This document shows, in pieces, positions 43,071-51,499 of a stretch of DNA of 64,000 bases (its first letter is position 1; every line of letters begins with the position of its first letter). Made by a program: the position numbers and the translations under genes. Source of the DNA: PGYR01 sp041675005 (GTDB taxonomy: Bacteria; Bacteroidota; Ignavibacteria; Kapaibacteriales; UBA2268). The DNA lies in contig JBAYUQ010000017.1 of NCBI GenBank assembly GCA_041675005.1, positions 1 to 64,000 on the forward strand, in the 5' to 3' direction. The notes beneath the pieces were generated by a model, which had not been told where the DNA came from, made no database searches, and worked only from the letters and a program-made list of their open reading frames with translations.

Positions 43071-44189
43071 CTAACCTTTTATTACTTCACAAATCTTGTC
43101 TATTTCCTCATCAGTCAGATAAGGGTGCATAGGAAGACTAAAAATTTTCGTGCCAACTTTTTCGCATACTGGCATATCGCCTTCTTTGTATCCTAAATAC
43201 GAGTAAGCTGTTTGCAAATGAAGTGGGATAGGGTAATAAATAGCCGTTGGAATGCCTTGCTCTTGCAATTTGTTGCGAAGTTCATCGCGGTTTTCACTAT
43301 CTTTAGCTAGTACAGAGTACTGTGCCCAACAAGAGTAATACCCACTCGCAACGAATGGAGTAACAACTGAATTACCCAAAGTAGCAGTGTAGCGAGAAGC
43401 TACATGATTACGCTTAACTAACTCACCATCGAATAATTCCATTTTAGCAAGTAATATCGCAGCTTGAATTGAATCCATACGAGCGTTCAGCCCTATACGA
43501 ACATTGTCATATCTCTCCGTAGCGCTCATACCGTGCACTCGGATAGAGAGAAGAGCAGTTTTTAATTCATCATCGTTAGTAAAGATAGCACCACCGTCAC
43601 CATAGCAACCTAGTGGCTTAGCAGGGAAGAACGAAGTACCGGCTGCATCACCGAACGCTCCAGCACGCTTGCCATCTAGTGAACCACCGAAACCTTGAGC
43701 TGCATCTTCCAATAGCTTCAATCCGTGTCGCTCTGCAATAGCTTCTATCTTGTGCAATTCCGCCGGCAAACCGAATAGGTCAACTGGGATAATCGCTTTC
43801 GGGTTTAGCTTGCCTTCCGCTTTTACTCTTTCTATCTCTTTTTCTAATTTGACTGGGTCTATATTGTAAGTCTTCTCGTCTATGTCAACGAAGACAGGAG
43901 TAGCACCGACCAAGGCGATAACTTCGGCCGTTGCCACGAACGAAAATGGAGTAGTAAATACTGCATCGCTTGGGCCTATTCCCCATGCCATTAGTGGCAT
44001 AATAAGCGCATCAGTTCCACTCGAACAAGCTATAGCATGTTTCACCCCTACGAACTCAGCTAGCTTTGCTTCTAGCTCCTCTATTTCGGGACCGAACACA
44101 TAGCGACCGTGCTCCAAAACACCGTCTATTCCTTTGTTTACTTGATCTTTGATAAGTGCGTATTGGCTTTTTAAATCTATGAATTGCAT
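43071..44189 (-). CDS. DegT/DnrJ/EryC1/StrS sugar aminotransferase (WbpE-like)
   Basis: The product is a 372-residue PLP enzyme that puts an amino group on a nucleotide-linked keto-sugar for O-antigen or capsule. MQFIDLKSQYALIKDQVNKG opens it, followed by CSSGTDALIMPLMA (phosphate-binding), FTTPFSFVATAEVI, DAAQGFGGSLDGKRAG (PLP Asp) and SFFPAKPLGCYGDGGAIF with the Schiff-base Lys. The start and the FTTPFSFxATAEVI phrase resemble WbpE/WlbC, which act on UDP-2-acetamido-3-keto-glucuronate, but the exact substrate is not certain. It precedes rfbA by 3 bases. Upstream lies the 28-bp palindrome region. Confidence 0.9.
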   Translation of the reverse strand: MQFIDLKSQYALIKDQVNKGIDGVLEHGRYVFGPEIEELEAKLAEFVGVKHAIACSSGTDALIMPLMAWGIGPSDAVFTTPFSFVATAEVIALVGATPVFVDIDEKTYNIDPVKLEKEIERVKAEGKLNPKAIIPVDLFGLPAELHKIEAIAERHGLKLLEDAAQGFGGSLDGKRAGAFGDAAGTSFFPAKPLGCYGDGGAIFTNDDELKTALLSIRVHGMSATERYDNVRIGLNARMDSIQAAILLAKMELFDGELVKRNHVASRYTATLGNSVVTPFVASGYYSCWAQYSVLAKDSENRDELRNKLQEQGIPTAIYYPIPLHLQTAYSYLGYKEGDMPVCEKVGTKIFSLPMHPYLTDEEIDKICEVIKG

Positions 44190-44299
44190 TGTTTTTACTT
44201 TTTTAGTTTATAATTTGACGTAAATTAACAAAATTGTGATTAATGGTGGGGGGATTTCTAATAATTGTCTTTCGTTGTAAAACGAACACGATTTTCCAG

Positions 44300-44327
44300 A
44301 CCATTTTGTTGACGTCAACAAAATGGT
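44300..44327. promoter_or_regulatory. 28-bp perfect palindrome
   Basis: ACCATTTTGTTGAC followed by GTCAACAAAATGGT is perfectly self-complementary with no loop, centred between 44313 and 44314. Close by (44271-44286) is TTCGTT-GTAA-AACGAA, a 6-bp hairpin. It lies 111 bases upstream of the aminotransferase start and about 150 downstream of the membrane-protein gene. A loopless palindrome suits a dimeric regulator site or a methyltransferase/restriction-type target better than a terminator. There is no T-tract. Confidence 0.6.
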
Positions 44328-44473
44328 TAAACCTGGCTCTGGTAGTGAAAGAGAGATTCACTGATACGAAACACGATGAATTGAACACAAATCAGATTTA
44401 CAACAAATATCATCTAAAATCATAGAAATGTAATCAGCTCGAATATGAATTTGAGATGGTTACGAGTAAAAGG

Positions 44474-45046
44474 TTATTTCGAAATCTTATCTGATATAAT
44501 TTTTAATGTTTTATTTATTTCACCAATTTGATGTTCTATAGAATTGAATCTTATTTTATCTGGATAAACTAATGAGGAAATATTGATTGTATAATCATGT
44601 TTATAAGGTTTCCTTTTATTATTCTCAATGTCATTAGCGTCAAAGTATTCTATTCTAATTTTAAAAATTCGTGGGAGCTCATTTTTTTCTACAAACTCTT
44701 GAGAATGCATCAAAGTAGTTTTTACTTCAAAGTCAGGAGGTAGGAATTCTTGTTTCAAAAGTGGCTTATGACCAACTTGAAATTCTTTCATCTTTTTATT
44801 TAGAAACATATCTATTGAATCTAATGGAGCGTCAATCTCAATATTCAAATCGTAAGCTGGGGTTTTACCATAATTTTTAATAAGTAAATTCAACCAACCA
44901 TCTTCGCTATTGAAACTTAGTAAGACGCTCGGTCTAGTTGTTTCAATGAATGTCTTAGTATTAATTTTTAAAGTTTTTGCAGTTAATATTACATACCAAA
45001 AAGTTGCAATTAGTAATAATAATGTAAGAATATCTCCTATTCCCAT
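44474..45046 (-). CDS. Single-pass membrane protein of unknown function
   Basis: The product is a 190-residue protein with one N-terminal transmembrane helix (about 6-24, ILTLLLLIATFWYVILTAK) followed by a short linker with KTFIETTRPSVLLSFNSEDG and a beta-rich domain: LNLLIKNYGKTPAYDLNIEI, then FEVKTTLMHS and FKIRIEYFDANDIENN. The phrase 'VxNxGxxPAYxLxxxI' is common in small unclassified membrane proteins of bacteria. The C-terminal helix has NSIEHQIGEINKTLKIISDK. No enzyme motif is visible. It lies 24 bases downstream of the GIY-YIG gene and probably shares its transcript, which makes a small two-gene accessory unit. Confidence 0.75.
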   Translation of the reverse strand: MGIGDILTLLLLIATFWYVILTAKTLKINTKTFIETTRPSVLLSFNSEDGWLNLLIKNYGKTPAYDLNIEIDAPLDSIDMFLNKKMKEFQVGHKPLLKQEFLPPDFEVKTTLMHSQEFVEKNELPRIFKIRIEYFDANDIENNKRKPYKHDYTINISSLVYPDKIRFNSIEHQIGEINKTLKIISDKISK

Positions 45047-45070
45047 TTCTTTTATCCTGTTTTAATTCAT

Positions 45071-45958
45071 TTAAGTACTAGGCTTTTCATCTATTTTTCT
45101 TTCTTCAATTTCTTTTAAAGTTTCTCCAGAATTATTCTTCCAAGCAGTCCTTCCATTAATAGAATATCCTAAAATAATTGCTGCTGCTTGGGAAGGACTA
45201 GTAAACTCATAATCCTCAGTAAATATATGGATTCCATCCTTTTTTTGGATAACTCCTTTGTCAGTAAGAGTCTTCCTTAAGTTAGAATAGCTACCTGACA
45301 ATGAGCTAGTTTCTTTACTTTTAAAATTGCTTCCCTGTTTGACAAGAAGTCCATTTGAAGTCAATTCTGATTCTGCTTTAATATTCGATACTTCTAAATA
45401 CAATTTGGAACTTTTCTTGTCTTTACTGATTACTTTAATGGATTCATTATTACCGAATAAGTCAAAGCCTAAAGTGGGTATTATTATTCTTAACTTTTCT
45501 AAAAAAGTATCCATTTCATCTTTTACCATTTTAGATAAACTAACTCTGTTTCCCCCTTTTGTATTAACTACCCTATACTCAGTACTTTTAAGTAAGTCTT
45601 CAATTAATTTCAATTCTAAATGTTTTGTATGTGAGACAGTGAGGTTTTCATCTTTAGAACTAAATGCTATAATAGTTTCAAAAAAGGCCTTACTATCATC
45701 TCTAAAATGTTGTACTAATCGCTCTGAAATGTTATTAGCCTCACCAATATAAACCATTTTATCATCGGGGTTCTCTTCATTATTACCTATTAAGAAATAG
45801 ACTCCAGGGCGATTAATTTCATCAGCTGATTTTGAATCAGGAAACAAATTTCTAGGAATTTTGATCGCTTGACCAGACCAATTAGACATATATGCTAAAA
45901 TTATTCCTTCAGGATTACCACTCACTAAATAGCTTGTTATAGTTATTCCTCTGACCAA
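45071..45958 (-). CDS. GIY-YIG nuclease-like protein with DUF4357
   Basis: The product is 295 residues. About residues 48-115 contain PGVYFLIGN and MVYIGEANNISERLVQHF, the GIY-YIG catalytic strands with the Arg, then KHLELKLIEDLL with the Glu. About 120-180 is a linker, and the C-terminus has FTSPSQAAAIILGYSINGRT with AWKNNSGETLKEIE, the DUF4357 signature. Such proteins are found scattered in many bacteria as lone genes; some authors consider them restriction- or repair-related, but I know of no firm function. Codon use and AT content look slightly unlike the neighbours, and the location beside a perfect palindrome suggests an acquired patch. It is followed by the unknown membrane-protein gene. 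Confidence 0.82.
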   Translation of the reverse strand: MVRGITITSYLVSGNPEGIILAYMSNWSGQAIKIPRNLFPDSKSADEINRPGVYFLIGNNEENPDDKMVYIGEANNISERLVQHFRDDSKAFFETIIAFSSKDENLTVSHTKHLELKLIEDLLKSTEYRVVNTKGGNRVSLSKMVKDEMDTFLEKLRIIIPTLGFDLFGNNESIKVISKDKKSSKLYLEVSNIKAESELTSNGLLVKQGSNFKSKETSSLSGSYSNLRKTLTDKGVIQKKDGIHIFTEDYEFTSPSQAAAIILGYSINGRTAWKNNSGETLKEIEERKIDEKPST

Positions 45959-46030
45959 ACCGCTCTCCTTTTTTGAAAATTATTAAACCCTATTTCCCAA
46001 TATACTACTTCCCCCTCACTCCAACAAACC

Positions 46031-48136
46031 CTACTTCCCCACTACTTGCTTAATCGCTTTCTCCACCTCAGTTGTTGGCAGATTGCAGACCTTGTCCTTA
46101 CAAACATAGATAGTAGTTCCAGTTGTCAATCGCCCTTTGAGTGGTGGTAGATTCTCCTCTGTGCCGCCAACGTATAGGCAGTTCGGGAGGTATTGCTTTT
46201 GCATTTCGTTGGCTAGTCTTGTGGCATCTTTTCCGACTATAGCTACTTCGTAAACTCCTCGCTCTATTTTACCTTGGAGCAAAGCCCAATTGCTGTGGTA
46301 TGTAGGGCTTTTGCGTACCGCTACGGATATACCCATTAGCAGTTTCTTCGCTTTTTTTATGTAGTCTTCTTTGTAGAGTATATGTCCCAAATCGAAGAGC
46401 AGATTCGCCATTACTGAGTTGGAAGCAGGGATTACGTTGTCTTGTAGCTCCATCGTTTTGGCTGATAGCTCATTGTCTTCGGAGTGAGTGTAGTGGTAGA
46501 ACTTAGTCGCTTTATCTTCGAAATTGTTGATAGTGTATTCAGTGATTTTCTCTGAATAGTCCAGCCATTTCTTATTGAATGTGATTTGGTATAGGTCGAG
46601 CATCGCCTTTGCTAGCAATGTATAATCGTCGAGGAATGCTGGGATTGTTACCTTGCCTTCTTTGTATATTCGCTTCAAACTACCGTCTTTGCTGAGCATA
46701 TTTTTAGTCAGGAAATCCGCGTTTTTGATTGCCAGATTTAGGAATCTCTTATCACTGAAAGCGCTATAGGCATCGCATAAACCGCTTATCGTTAGTGCAT
46801 TCCAAGAGGTTATAACCTTGTCATCTAAGCTCGGTCTTATCTTGCTTTTTCGTGCAGTGAATAGCTTGCTCTTAGCTGATTTGAGTAGCTTGTGGGTATC
46901 ACTATAGTCAAGCGATTTTTTGAGAGCGTAGTTCTCTAGCGTGATTTTGGTGTGAAGTATATTCTTTTCATCTTCCCAATTACCGTGTTCCATTAATCCA
47001 TAATAATCTTCAACTAAGTCGAATTCTTCCTGGCTCAAAATGCTCTTTATTTCGCTATATTCCCATACATAGAACTTGCCTTCTTCGCCCTCGCTATCAG
47101 CATTCAGAGAGGAGTAAAACCCAAACTTTTCGTTCATCAATTCTCGTTCTAAGAAGTCAACAGTTTGGTAAACTATATCTTTGAAAACTCCGTAGTGCTC
47201 TGTCTTGTAGGCATTGGAATAAGTACTTATTAGCTGTCCATTATCATACAGCATTTTCTCGAAATGTGGAATCTTCCAATTCATATCCGTTGCATAGCGA
47301 GCGAAACCACCGCCCAGTTGGTCATAAGTGCCACTCAGAGCGATTCGCTCCAAAGTGAACATAACATTGTCATAAGCAGATTCACTGCCCGTCAGATAGC
47401 TGTATTGCAGTAAAAAGTCCCATACAGATGGCATTGGGAACTTAGGAGCTCCTGTTAGACCACCGAACTGCTCATCTATTCTATTGTGCATAGTCTCGAA
47501 GAAGTCTTCATAGCCGCTTATTTCAGAATGCTTATCATTTAAGAAATCTAAGTTCTGTGATGCTATACCTTCGTTTAGGGCTTCTGCATTTTCGACTAAT
47601 TTCTCGTATTCATTTTTGTATAGATGGCTAATCTGCTCTAAAAGCCCCACCCAATTCTCTTTGGGGAAGTAAGTACCAGCAAAGAACGGACGACCATCCG
47701 GCAGAGCAAATGCGTTGAGTGGCCAACCGCCACGTCCATTCTGCAATATAGATGCCGCCATATAAACATTGTCTATGTCTGGTCGTTCCTCTCTATCAAC
47801 TTTGATAGCGATGAAGTGCTCGTTCATCACCTTCGCAACTTCGGGGTCGGAGAAAGATTCGTGCTCCATAACATGACACCAATGGCACGCCGCATAACCA
47901 ATACTTATGATGATTGGCTTGTTCTCCCGAGCTGCTTTTTCTAATGCCTCAGCACCCCATGGGTACCAATTAACAGGGTTGTGAGCGTGTTCTAGTAAGT
48001 ATGGACTACTTTCGTCTATTAGTTTATTCGTGTACATATATTCTTTTTTGTTTGATTTTTTATTTGCATTTTCATCGGCACATCCAGTGAGGAAAGACAA
48101 ATGAATTAGCAATAAAGTGTATAGGATTATTTTCAT
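46031..48136 (-). CDS. YyaL/SSP411-type thioredoxin-domain lipoprotein
   Basis: The product is a 701-residue protein with a lipoprotein signal peptide (LLIHLSFLTGC, lipobox Cys about 19), a DUF255 thioredoxin-like domain (YLLEHAHNPVNWYPWGAEAL; SIGYAACHWCHVMEHESF with CxxC) and a long alpha/alpha-barrel part resembling N-acylglucosamine epimerases (GAPKFPMPSVWDFLLQYSYL; HFEKMLYDNGQLISTYSNAY; DDKVITSWNALTISGLCDAY). The family is conserved from bacteria to man, but its enzymatic role is unresolved. A signal peptide makes this copy likely periplasmic or outer-membrane, whereas many homologues are cytosolic. It diverges from the small OMP gene across a 142-base promoter region. Confidence 0.9.
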   Translation of the reverse strand: MKIILYTLLLIHLSFLTGCADENANKKSNKKEYMYTNKLIDESSPYLLEHAHNPVNWYPWGAEALEKAARENKPIIISIGYAACHWCHVMEHESFSDPEVAKVMNEHFIAIKVDREERPDIDNVYMAASILQNGRGGWPLNAFALPDGRPFFAGTYFPKENWVGLLEQISHLYKNEYEKLVENAEALNEGIASQNLDFLNDKHSEISGYEDFFETMHNRIDEQFGGLTGAPKFPMPSVWDFLLQYSYLTGSESAYDNVMFTLERIALSGTYDQLGGGFARYATDMNWKIPHFEKMLYDNGQLISTYSNAYKTEHYGVFKDIVYQTVDFLERELMNEKFGFYSSLNADSEGEEGKFYVWEYSEIKSILSQEEFDLVEDYYGLMEHGNWEDEKNILHTKITLENYALKKSLDYSDTHKLLKSAKSKLFTARKSKIRPSLDDKVITSWNALTISGLCDAYSAFSDKRFLNLAIKNADFLTKNMLSKDGSLKRIYKEGKVTIPAFLDDYTLLAKAMLDLYQITFNKKWLDYSEKITEYTINNFEDKATKFYHYTHSEDNELSAKTMELQDNVIPASNSVMANLLFDLGHILYKEDYIKKAKKLLMGISVAVRKSPTYHSNWALLQGKIERGVYEVAIVGKDATRLANEMQKQYLPNCLYVGGTEENLPPLKGRLTTGTTIYVCKDKVCNLPTTEVEKAIKQVVGK

Positions 48137-48278
48137 ATTACAACTTAGCGAAAGACAGTAGGAATTGGAAAAAATTATTCAAAAATTTGCCTATCTTGCT
48201 TAGATTATGTATGTTAAAAAAACGGAAAAAGAGAAAATACAAATTTTATTTTTTTTACAACTTACTCTAGAGGTTAGT

Positions 48279-48899
48279 ATGCGTTTTTCTAAATTCCTAT
48301 TTCTTATCTTATCAGTAGCACTCCTAGCTACTCTCACTCCTACAAAAGTATCGGCAGCAGGTGATTTGGGTATGTCGGCAGCAATTGGTTTACCGAATGG
48401 TGTAACTCCTGCTGTAGGACTACCTGCAAACACTTTGGGTAGAATAACTATATCGACGGCGGCGTCTAGTAGTTTCAACATACGCTTGAGTGATATGTTC
48501 CAGCTTGATTTGGGGCTTGGGTATATGTCCGTCTCGCAAGGAGAAGGTACAGATGCTCTTAACACTATATCCTTTGGTGCAGGTGGCAAGTACTTCCTTA
48601 AGAGAGGTGACGTTCAACCTTATGTTAACTTAGGGTTTAGTTTCACTCAGATACCTACGGTCGAAAATGCAACTTCTAAAGTATCAGGAAACATGGTTAC
48701 GGTACTAGGTGCATTTGGCGTTCAGTCATTTATAAATCAAGCAAACACTGTCGCGTTGTTCGTACAAATGGGCTTTGGTTATAATATGGGTTCAGTAGAA
48801 ACCGAAAGTACGTTTGGCACACAGAGTACAACAGTGACATCTGATTTCAGTACGATGAATCTAGGTGGCTCAGCAATTGGTATGAGTATTTATTTCTAA
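48279..48899 (+). CDS. Small outer-membrane beta-barrel protein
   Basis: The product is a 206-residue protein with a signal peptide (FLFLILSVALLATLTPTKVSA) and a beta-barrel-like remainder: MSAAIGLPNGVTPAVGLPA, RLSDMFQLDLGLGYMSVS, FGAGGKYFLKRGDVQPYVNL and ALFVQMGFGYNMG, with a final SAIGMSIYF strand ending in Phe. This looks like an OmpA-/Ail-type eight-strand barrel. The ATG at 48279 has AGAGG six bases upstream; the longer frame upstream lacks one. A clear terminator follows the stop. No specific function is visible. Confidence 0.8.
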   Translation: MRFSKFLFLILSVALLATLTPTKVSAAGDLGMSAAIGLPNGVTPAVGLPANTLGRITISTAASSSFNIRLSDMFQLDLGLGYMSVSQGEGTDALNTISFGAGGKYFLKRGDVQPYVNLGFSFTQIPTVENATSKVSGNMVTVLGAFGVQSFINQANTVALFVQMGFGYNMGSVETESTFGTQSTTVTSDFSTMNLGGSAIGMSIYF

Positions 48900-48917
48900 A
48901 TTAAATTAAAAATCTAC

Positions 48918-48958
48918 AACTGCTAATCTGTGTTTGTAAATATGGATTAGCAGTTTTT
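48918..48958 (+). terminator. Rho-independent terminator, plus strand
   Basis: AACTGCTAATC (48918-48928) pairs perfectly with GATTAGCAGTT (48945-48955), 16-base loop, followed by TTT. It lies directly after the small OMP gene and before the next gene's start. Confidence 0.85.
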
Positions 48959-48966
48959 ATTTCCAA

Positions 48967-49833
48967 ATGAAAAAACTAATATCCCTACTTTTATTACTTC
49001 TTTTTGCTAGTAGTTGCGAGGAGAATTCTACTCAGAATATTCAACCAAAAGGATATATTTCTGTAGGTAAAGCAGCACTAGTTATGGTAGTAGAAAATAG
49101 CGATATGGCTAATCAGCAGATTGAAGATATTGCATTTACTTCATATCCAAGTGAAACTAGACAGATTTTCTCAGAAGTATTTGGTGTACCAATTGACTCA
49201 CTCTATAACAAGGATTTGAATCAGATTCTTGACCAATATGGTGAACCTTGGCAAATAGCCGAAATCCAAAAAGTAGGTAAAGATTATTATCAAAAAATGA
49301 TAGCAATTACTGACGAAGAAGCTACAGCAAATAACCTAATAGAGCAATTGGAATTACTAAGCAATGAAGGTTATAATATTGACTTAGTTTTCAGTTTGCA
49401 CGGAACCGCTACTAATATTCAATTCGTTGATGCATCGGTTCCTATTTATACTTTCACAAGTACTTTGAAAGAAAAGAATATAAGAATTAGAGTTCTATAC
49501 CAAACGAACTGTAAAAGTGCTAGAGCATTAGATAATTGGTCGAATATTGGTGTTGCTGGTTGCAACGGTACAATAGAGAATAATTACCTGACTATATTTG
49601 CACCAATCAATTTCGTGAAATCTTGGGTTAATGGTCATACTTATTACGATGCTGTCCAATTCGCATACGAAGAAGAAATCACTACCCTAAAATCATTTAA
49701 TGACGTCTTACCGATATTAGATTATATTACTACTGGCAACTATCTATCGGGAAGTCTCCCCATAATAAGTGGCAAGTATTTTAGTATCAGAAAGGATGAT
49801 TATTTGGATTTAAACGCTGTTCATTCAGAATGA
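48967..49833 (+). CDS. Lipoprotein with possible clan CD cysteine peptidase motifs
   Basis: The product is a 288-residue lipoprotein (LLLLLFASSC, Cys about 17). In its second half IDLVFSLHGTATN places a His-Gly after a hydrophobic strand, and IRVLYQTNCKSARALDNWSN places a Cys after the next hydrophobic strand about 36 residues later. This is the spacing logic of clan CD peptidases (caspase-, clostripain- and legumain-like), which have 'hhhhH-G' and 'hhhhQxxC' elements. GVAGCNGTIENNY follows, like the substrate loop region. Only the two motifs are seen and the family is not recognised, so activity is a guess. The last few codons (AVHSE) lie in the dispersed repeat at 49829, so the C-terminus may have been changed by it. 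Confidence 0.68.
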   Translation: MKKLISLLLLLLFASSCEENSTQNIQPKGYISVGKAALVMVVENSDMANQQIEDIAFTSYPSETRQIFSEVFGVPIDSLYNKDLNQILDQYGEPWQIAEIQKVGKDYYQKMIAITDEEATANNLIEQLELLSNEGYNIDLVFSLHGTATNIQFVDASVPIYTFTSTLKEKNIRIRVLYQTNCKSARALDNWSNIGVAGCNGTIENNYLTIFAPINFVKSWVNGHTYYDAVQFAYEEEITTLKSFNDVLPILDYITTGNYLSGSLPIISGKYFSIRKDDYLDLNAVHSE

Positions 49834-49950
49834 AGCGTAGCGGAGTGAAGAATCCAGGTAAAAATACATTGATTTTCTATGACTCTATACTTTGCTCCCT
49901 CTCAAGTGAAGAGAACTTTGTGCCCCCTACCTATACTCAACTCAGCACAT
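49829..49950. repeat. Dispersed repeat copy 3
   Basis: GAATGAAGCGTAGCGGAGTG followed by AAGAATCCAGG resembles the minus-strand blocks at 379-420 and 41633-41680, and TCCCTCTCAAGTGAAGAGAA followed by CTTT resembles the TCCCT...GAGAACTTT block at 340-365. It begins inside the 3' end of the lipoprotein gene. No ORF. Confidence 0.5.
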
Positions 49951-50011
49951 GTTAGGAACAACAAATCGATATTTTATACCAACCTATAAAACTCAAAATC
50001 CTCTTTATTCG

Positions 50012-50019
50012 TATCTTTG
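50012..50019 (+). promoter_or_regulatory. -7 box TATCTTTG upstream of the crotonase gene
   Basis: TATCTTTG fits TAnnTTTG and lies 35 bases before the start at 50054. No matching -33 TTG is seen. A similar CGTATCTTCGT lies at 53563-53573 before the P-type ATPase gene. Confidence 0.4.
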
Positions 50020-50053
50020 TATTATTATTAGAAACTAAAACCTATAAAAGAAA

Positions 50054-50815
50054 ATGAATCCGAACGGCGATGTAAATATACAAATTGAAAATTCGATTGC
50101 AACTATCGAGTTCTATCACCCATCTAGCAACGCATTACCCGGTACTGTACTCCGCAAATTAGCAGAGACAATCGAAACCGCTGGTAAGAATGAAGAGATA
50201 AGCGTTATTGTTCTAAAATCGGGTGGTGACCGTGCTTTTTGTGCTGGTGCTTCTTTTGATGAACTAATATCAATTACAGATTTCCCTACAGGAAAGAATT
50301 TTTTTATGGGGTTTGCTTTAGTTATCAATGCAATGAGAAAATGTCCTAAATTCATAATATGCCGAGTGCAAGGGAAAGCCGTAGGTGGTGGTGTTGGATT
50401 GCTTTCAGCTGCTGATTACACATTGGGTACTAAGTATTCTTCTGTTAAATTGAGTGAGCTTGCTCTTGGTATAGGCCCATTTGTTGTAGGCCCTGCAGTA
50501 GAACGCAAGATTGGGACTTCATCATTTGCTCAGATGTCTATAGATTACGATTGGTACGATGCTGAATGGGCGAAAAGTAGAGGTTTTTATGCAAACGTAT
50601 ATGACAGTATTGAAGAGTTGGATTCTGCAGTCTCTGTATTTGCAACTAAGATGGCGGGCAATAGTCCAGAAGCTATGAGAGAGCTGAAGGAAGTTACTTG
50701 GGCTGGTGCAGAGCATTGGGACGCATTGCTAGAGAGCAGAGCTGAGATAAGCGGCCGCTTAGTGCTTTCGGACTTTACAAAAAATTATATCACACAATTC
50801 AAAGAAAGTAAATAA
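50054..50815 (+). CDS. Enoyl-CoA hydratase/isomerase family protein
   Basis: The product is a 253-residue crotonase-fold enzyme that would act on an acyl-CoA thioester. SVIVLKSGGDRAFCAGASFD supplies the first oxyanion-hole strand, and RVQGKAVGGGVGLLSAADYT supplies the second oxyanion-hole NH. YSSVKLSELALGIGPFV is where hydratases often place a catalytic Glu. The exact reaction cannot be read from the sequence. No fatty-acid oxidation partners are adjacent. The stop TAA overlaps the exonuclease start (TAATG), so the two are co-translated. Confidence 0.85.
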   Translation: MNPNGDVNIQIENSIATIEFYHPSSNALPGTVLRKLAETIETAGKNEEISVIVLKSGGDRAFCAGASFDELISITDFPTGKNFFMGFALVINAMRKCPKFIICRVQGKAVGGGVGLLSAADYTLGTKYSSVKLSELALGIGPFVVGPAVERKIGTSSFAQMSIDYDWYDAEWAKSRGFYANVYDSIEELDSAVSVFATKMAGNSPEAMRELKEVTWAGAEHWDALLESRAEISGRLVLSDFTKNYITQFKESK

Positions 50816-51477
50816 TGTATTTGTTTTTTGACACAGAGACTAGCGGACTACCGAAGAATTATAATGCTCCTATTTCAGATTTGGATAATTGGCCAAGAAT
50901 AGTACAAATAGCATGGCTAGAGCAAGATAAATATGGCAATGATATTTCCACTGGTAACTATTACGTTACACCAGAAGGATTCGACATTTCGCCAGATTCG
51001 GAGAAAATACATCGTATAAGTAAAGAAAAAGCAACTGATTTGGGCTACCCAATTGCCGATGTTTTGGAAGTTTTCAATGCCATAATTAAAAAATCTAAAT
51101 ACATAATCGCTCATAATCTCGATTTCGATTACAAGGTTCTTAGCTCCGAATTTGCTCGTATATATATGGCTAGCGATATAGAAGAAAAGACTAAGATTTG
51201 TACTATGCGCGAGACAATTGAGTTCTGTAATCTTCCCGGAAGCCATGGACTCAAATTCCCAAAATTAGCGGAATTGTACTATAAATTATTCGCTAAAAAT
51301 TTCGACAATGCCCACGATGCGAAAGCTGATATTGATGCTACGGCTGAATGCTTTTGGTCGCTAAAGCAACGAGGAATAATAGATACTGAAGAGCTGAAAT
51401 CACCTCAAGTAATTGGTGCTCCGAAGCAAGAAGTGGAAGACAAGGCCGATGATGATGGTAATATCTCAATGTTTTAG
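50815..51477 (+). CDS. DnaQ-like 3'-5' exonuclease
   Basis: The product is a 220-residue DEDDh exonuclease. FFDTETSGLPKNY supplies Asp and Glu (about 6 and 8), YIIAHNLDFDYKVLSSEFAR the next Asp, and NAHDAKADIDATAECFW the His and last Asp. The domain is similar to the proofreading epsilon subunit of DNA polymerase III and to RNase T-type proteins, but without a polymerase it could also be a separate repair or RNA enzyme. The C-terminal tail (QEVEDKADDDGNISMF) ends in a phrase close to the beta-clamp-type peptide of the DnaE system (xxISMF), which would allow docking on the sliding clamp. It overlaps the crotonase gene. Confidence 0.87.
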   Translation: MYLFFDTETSGLPKNYNAPISDLDNWPRIVQIAWLEQDKYGNDISTGNYYVTPEGFDISPDSEKIHRISKEKATDLGYPIADVLEVFNAIIKKSKYIIAHNLDFDYKVLSSEFARIYMASDIEEKTKICTMRETIEFCNLPGSHGLKFPKLAELYYKLFAKNFDNAHDAKADIDATAECFWSLKQRGIIDTEELKSPQVIGAPKQEVEDKADDDGNISMF

Positions 51478-51499
51478 AAATTAAAATATACCCCCAACA

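Noticed and set aside
44203..44425. Two opposed open frames of about 60 codons across the palindrome
   Set aside because: They mirror each other because of the inverted repeat, and neither has a ribosome binding site or a recognisable protein pattern.
46031..48136. Assigning the YyaL-type protein as a disulfide isomerase
   Set aside because: Only the CHWC motif supports it; the family has a large barrel domain and its reaction is unknown.
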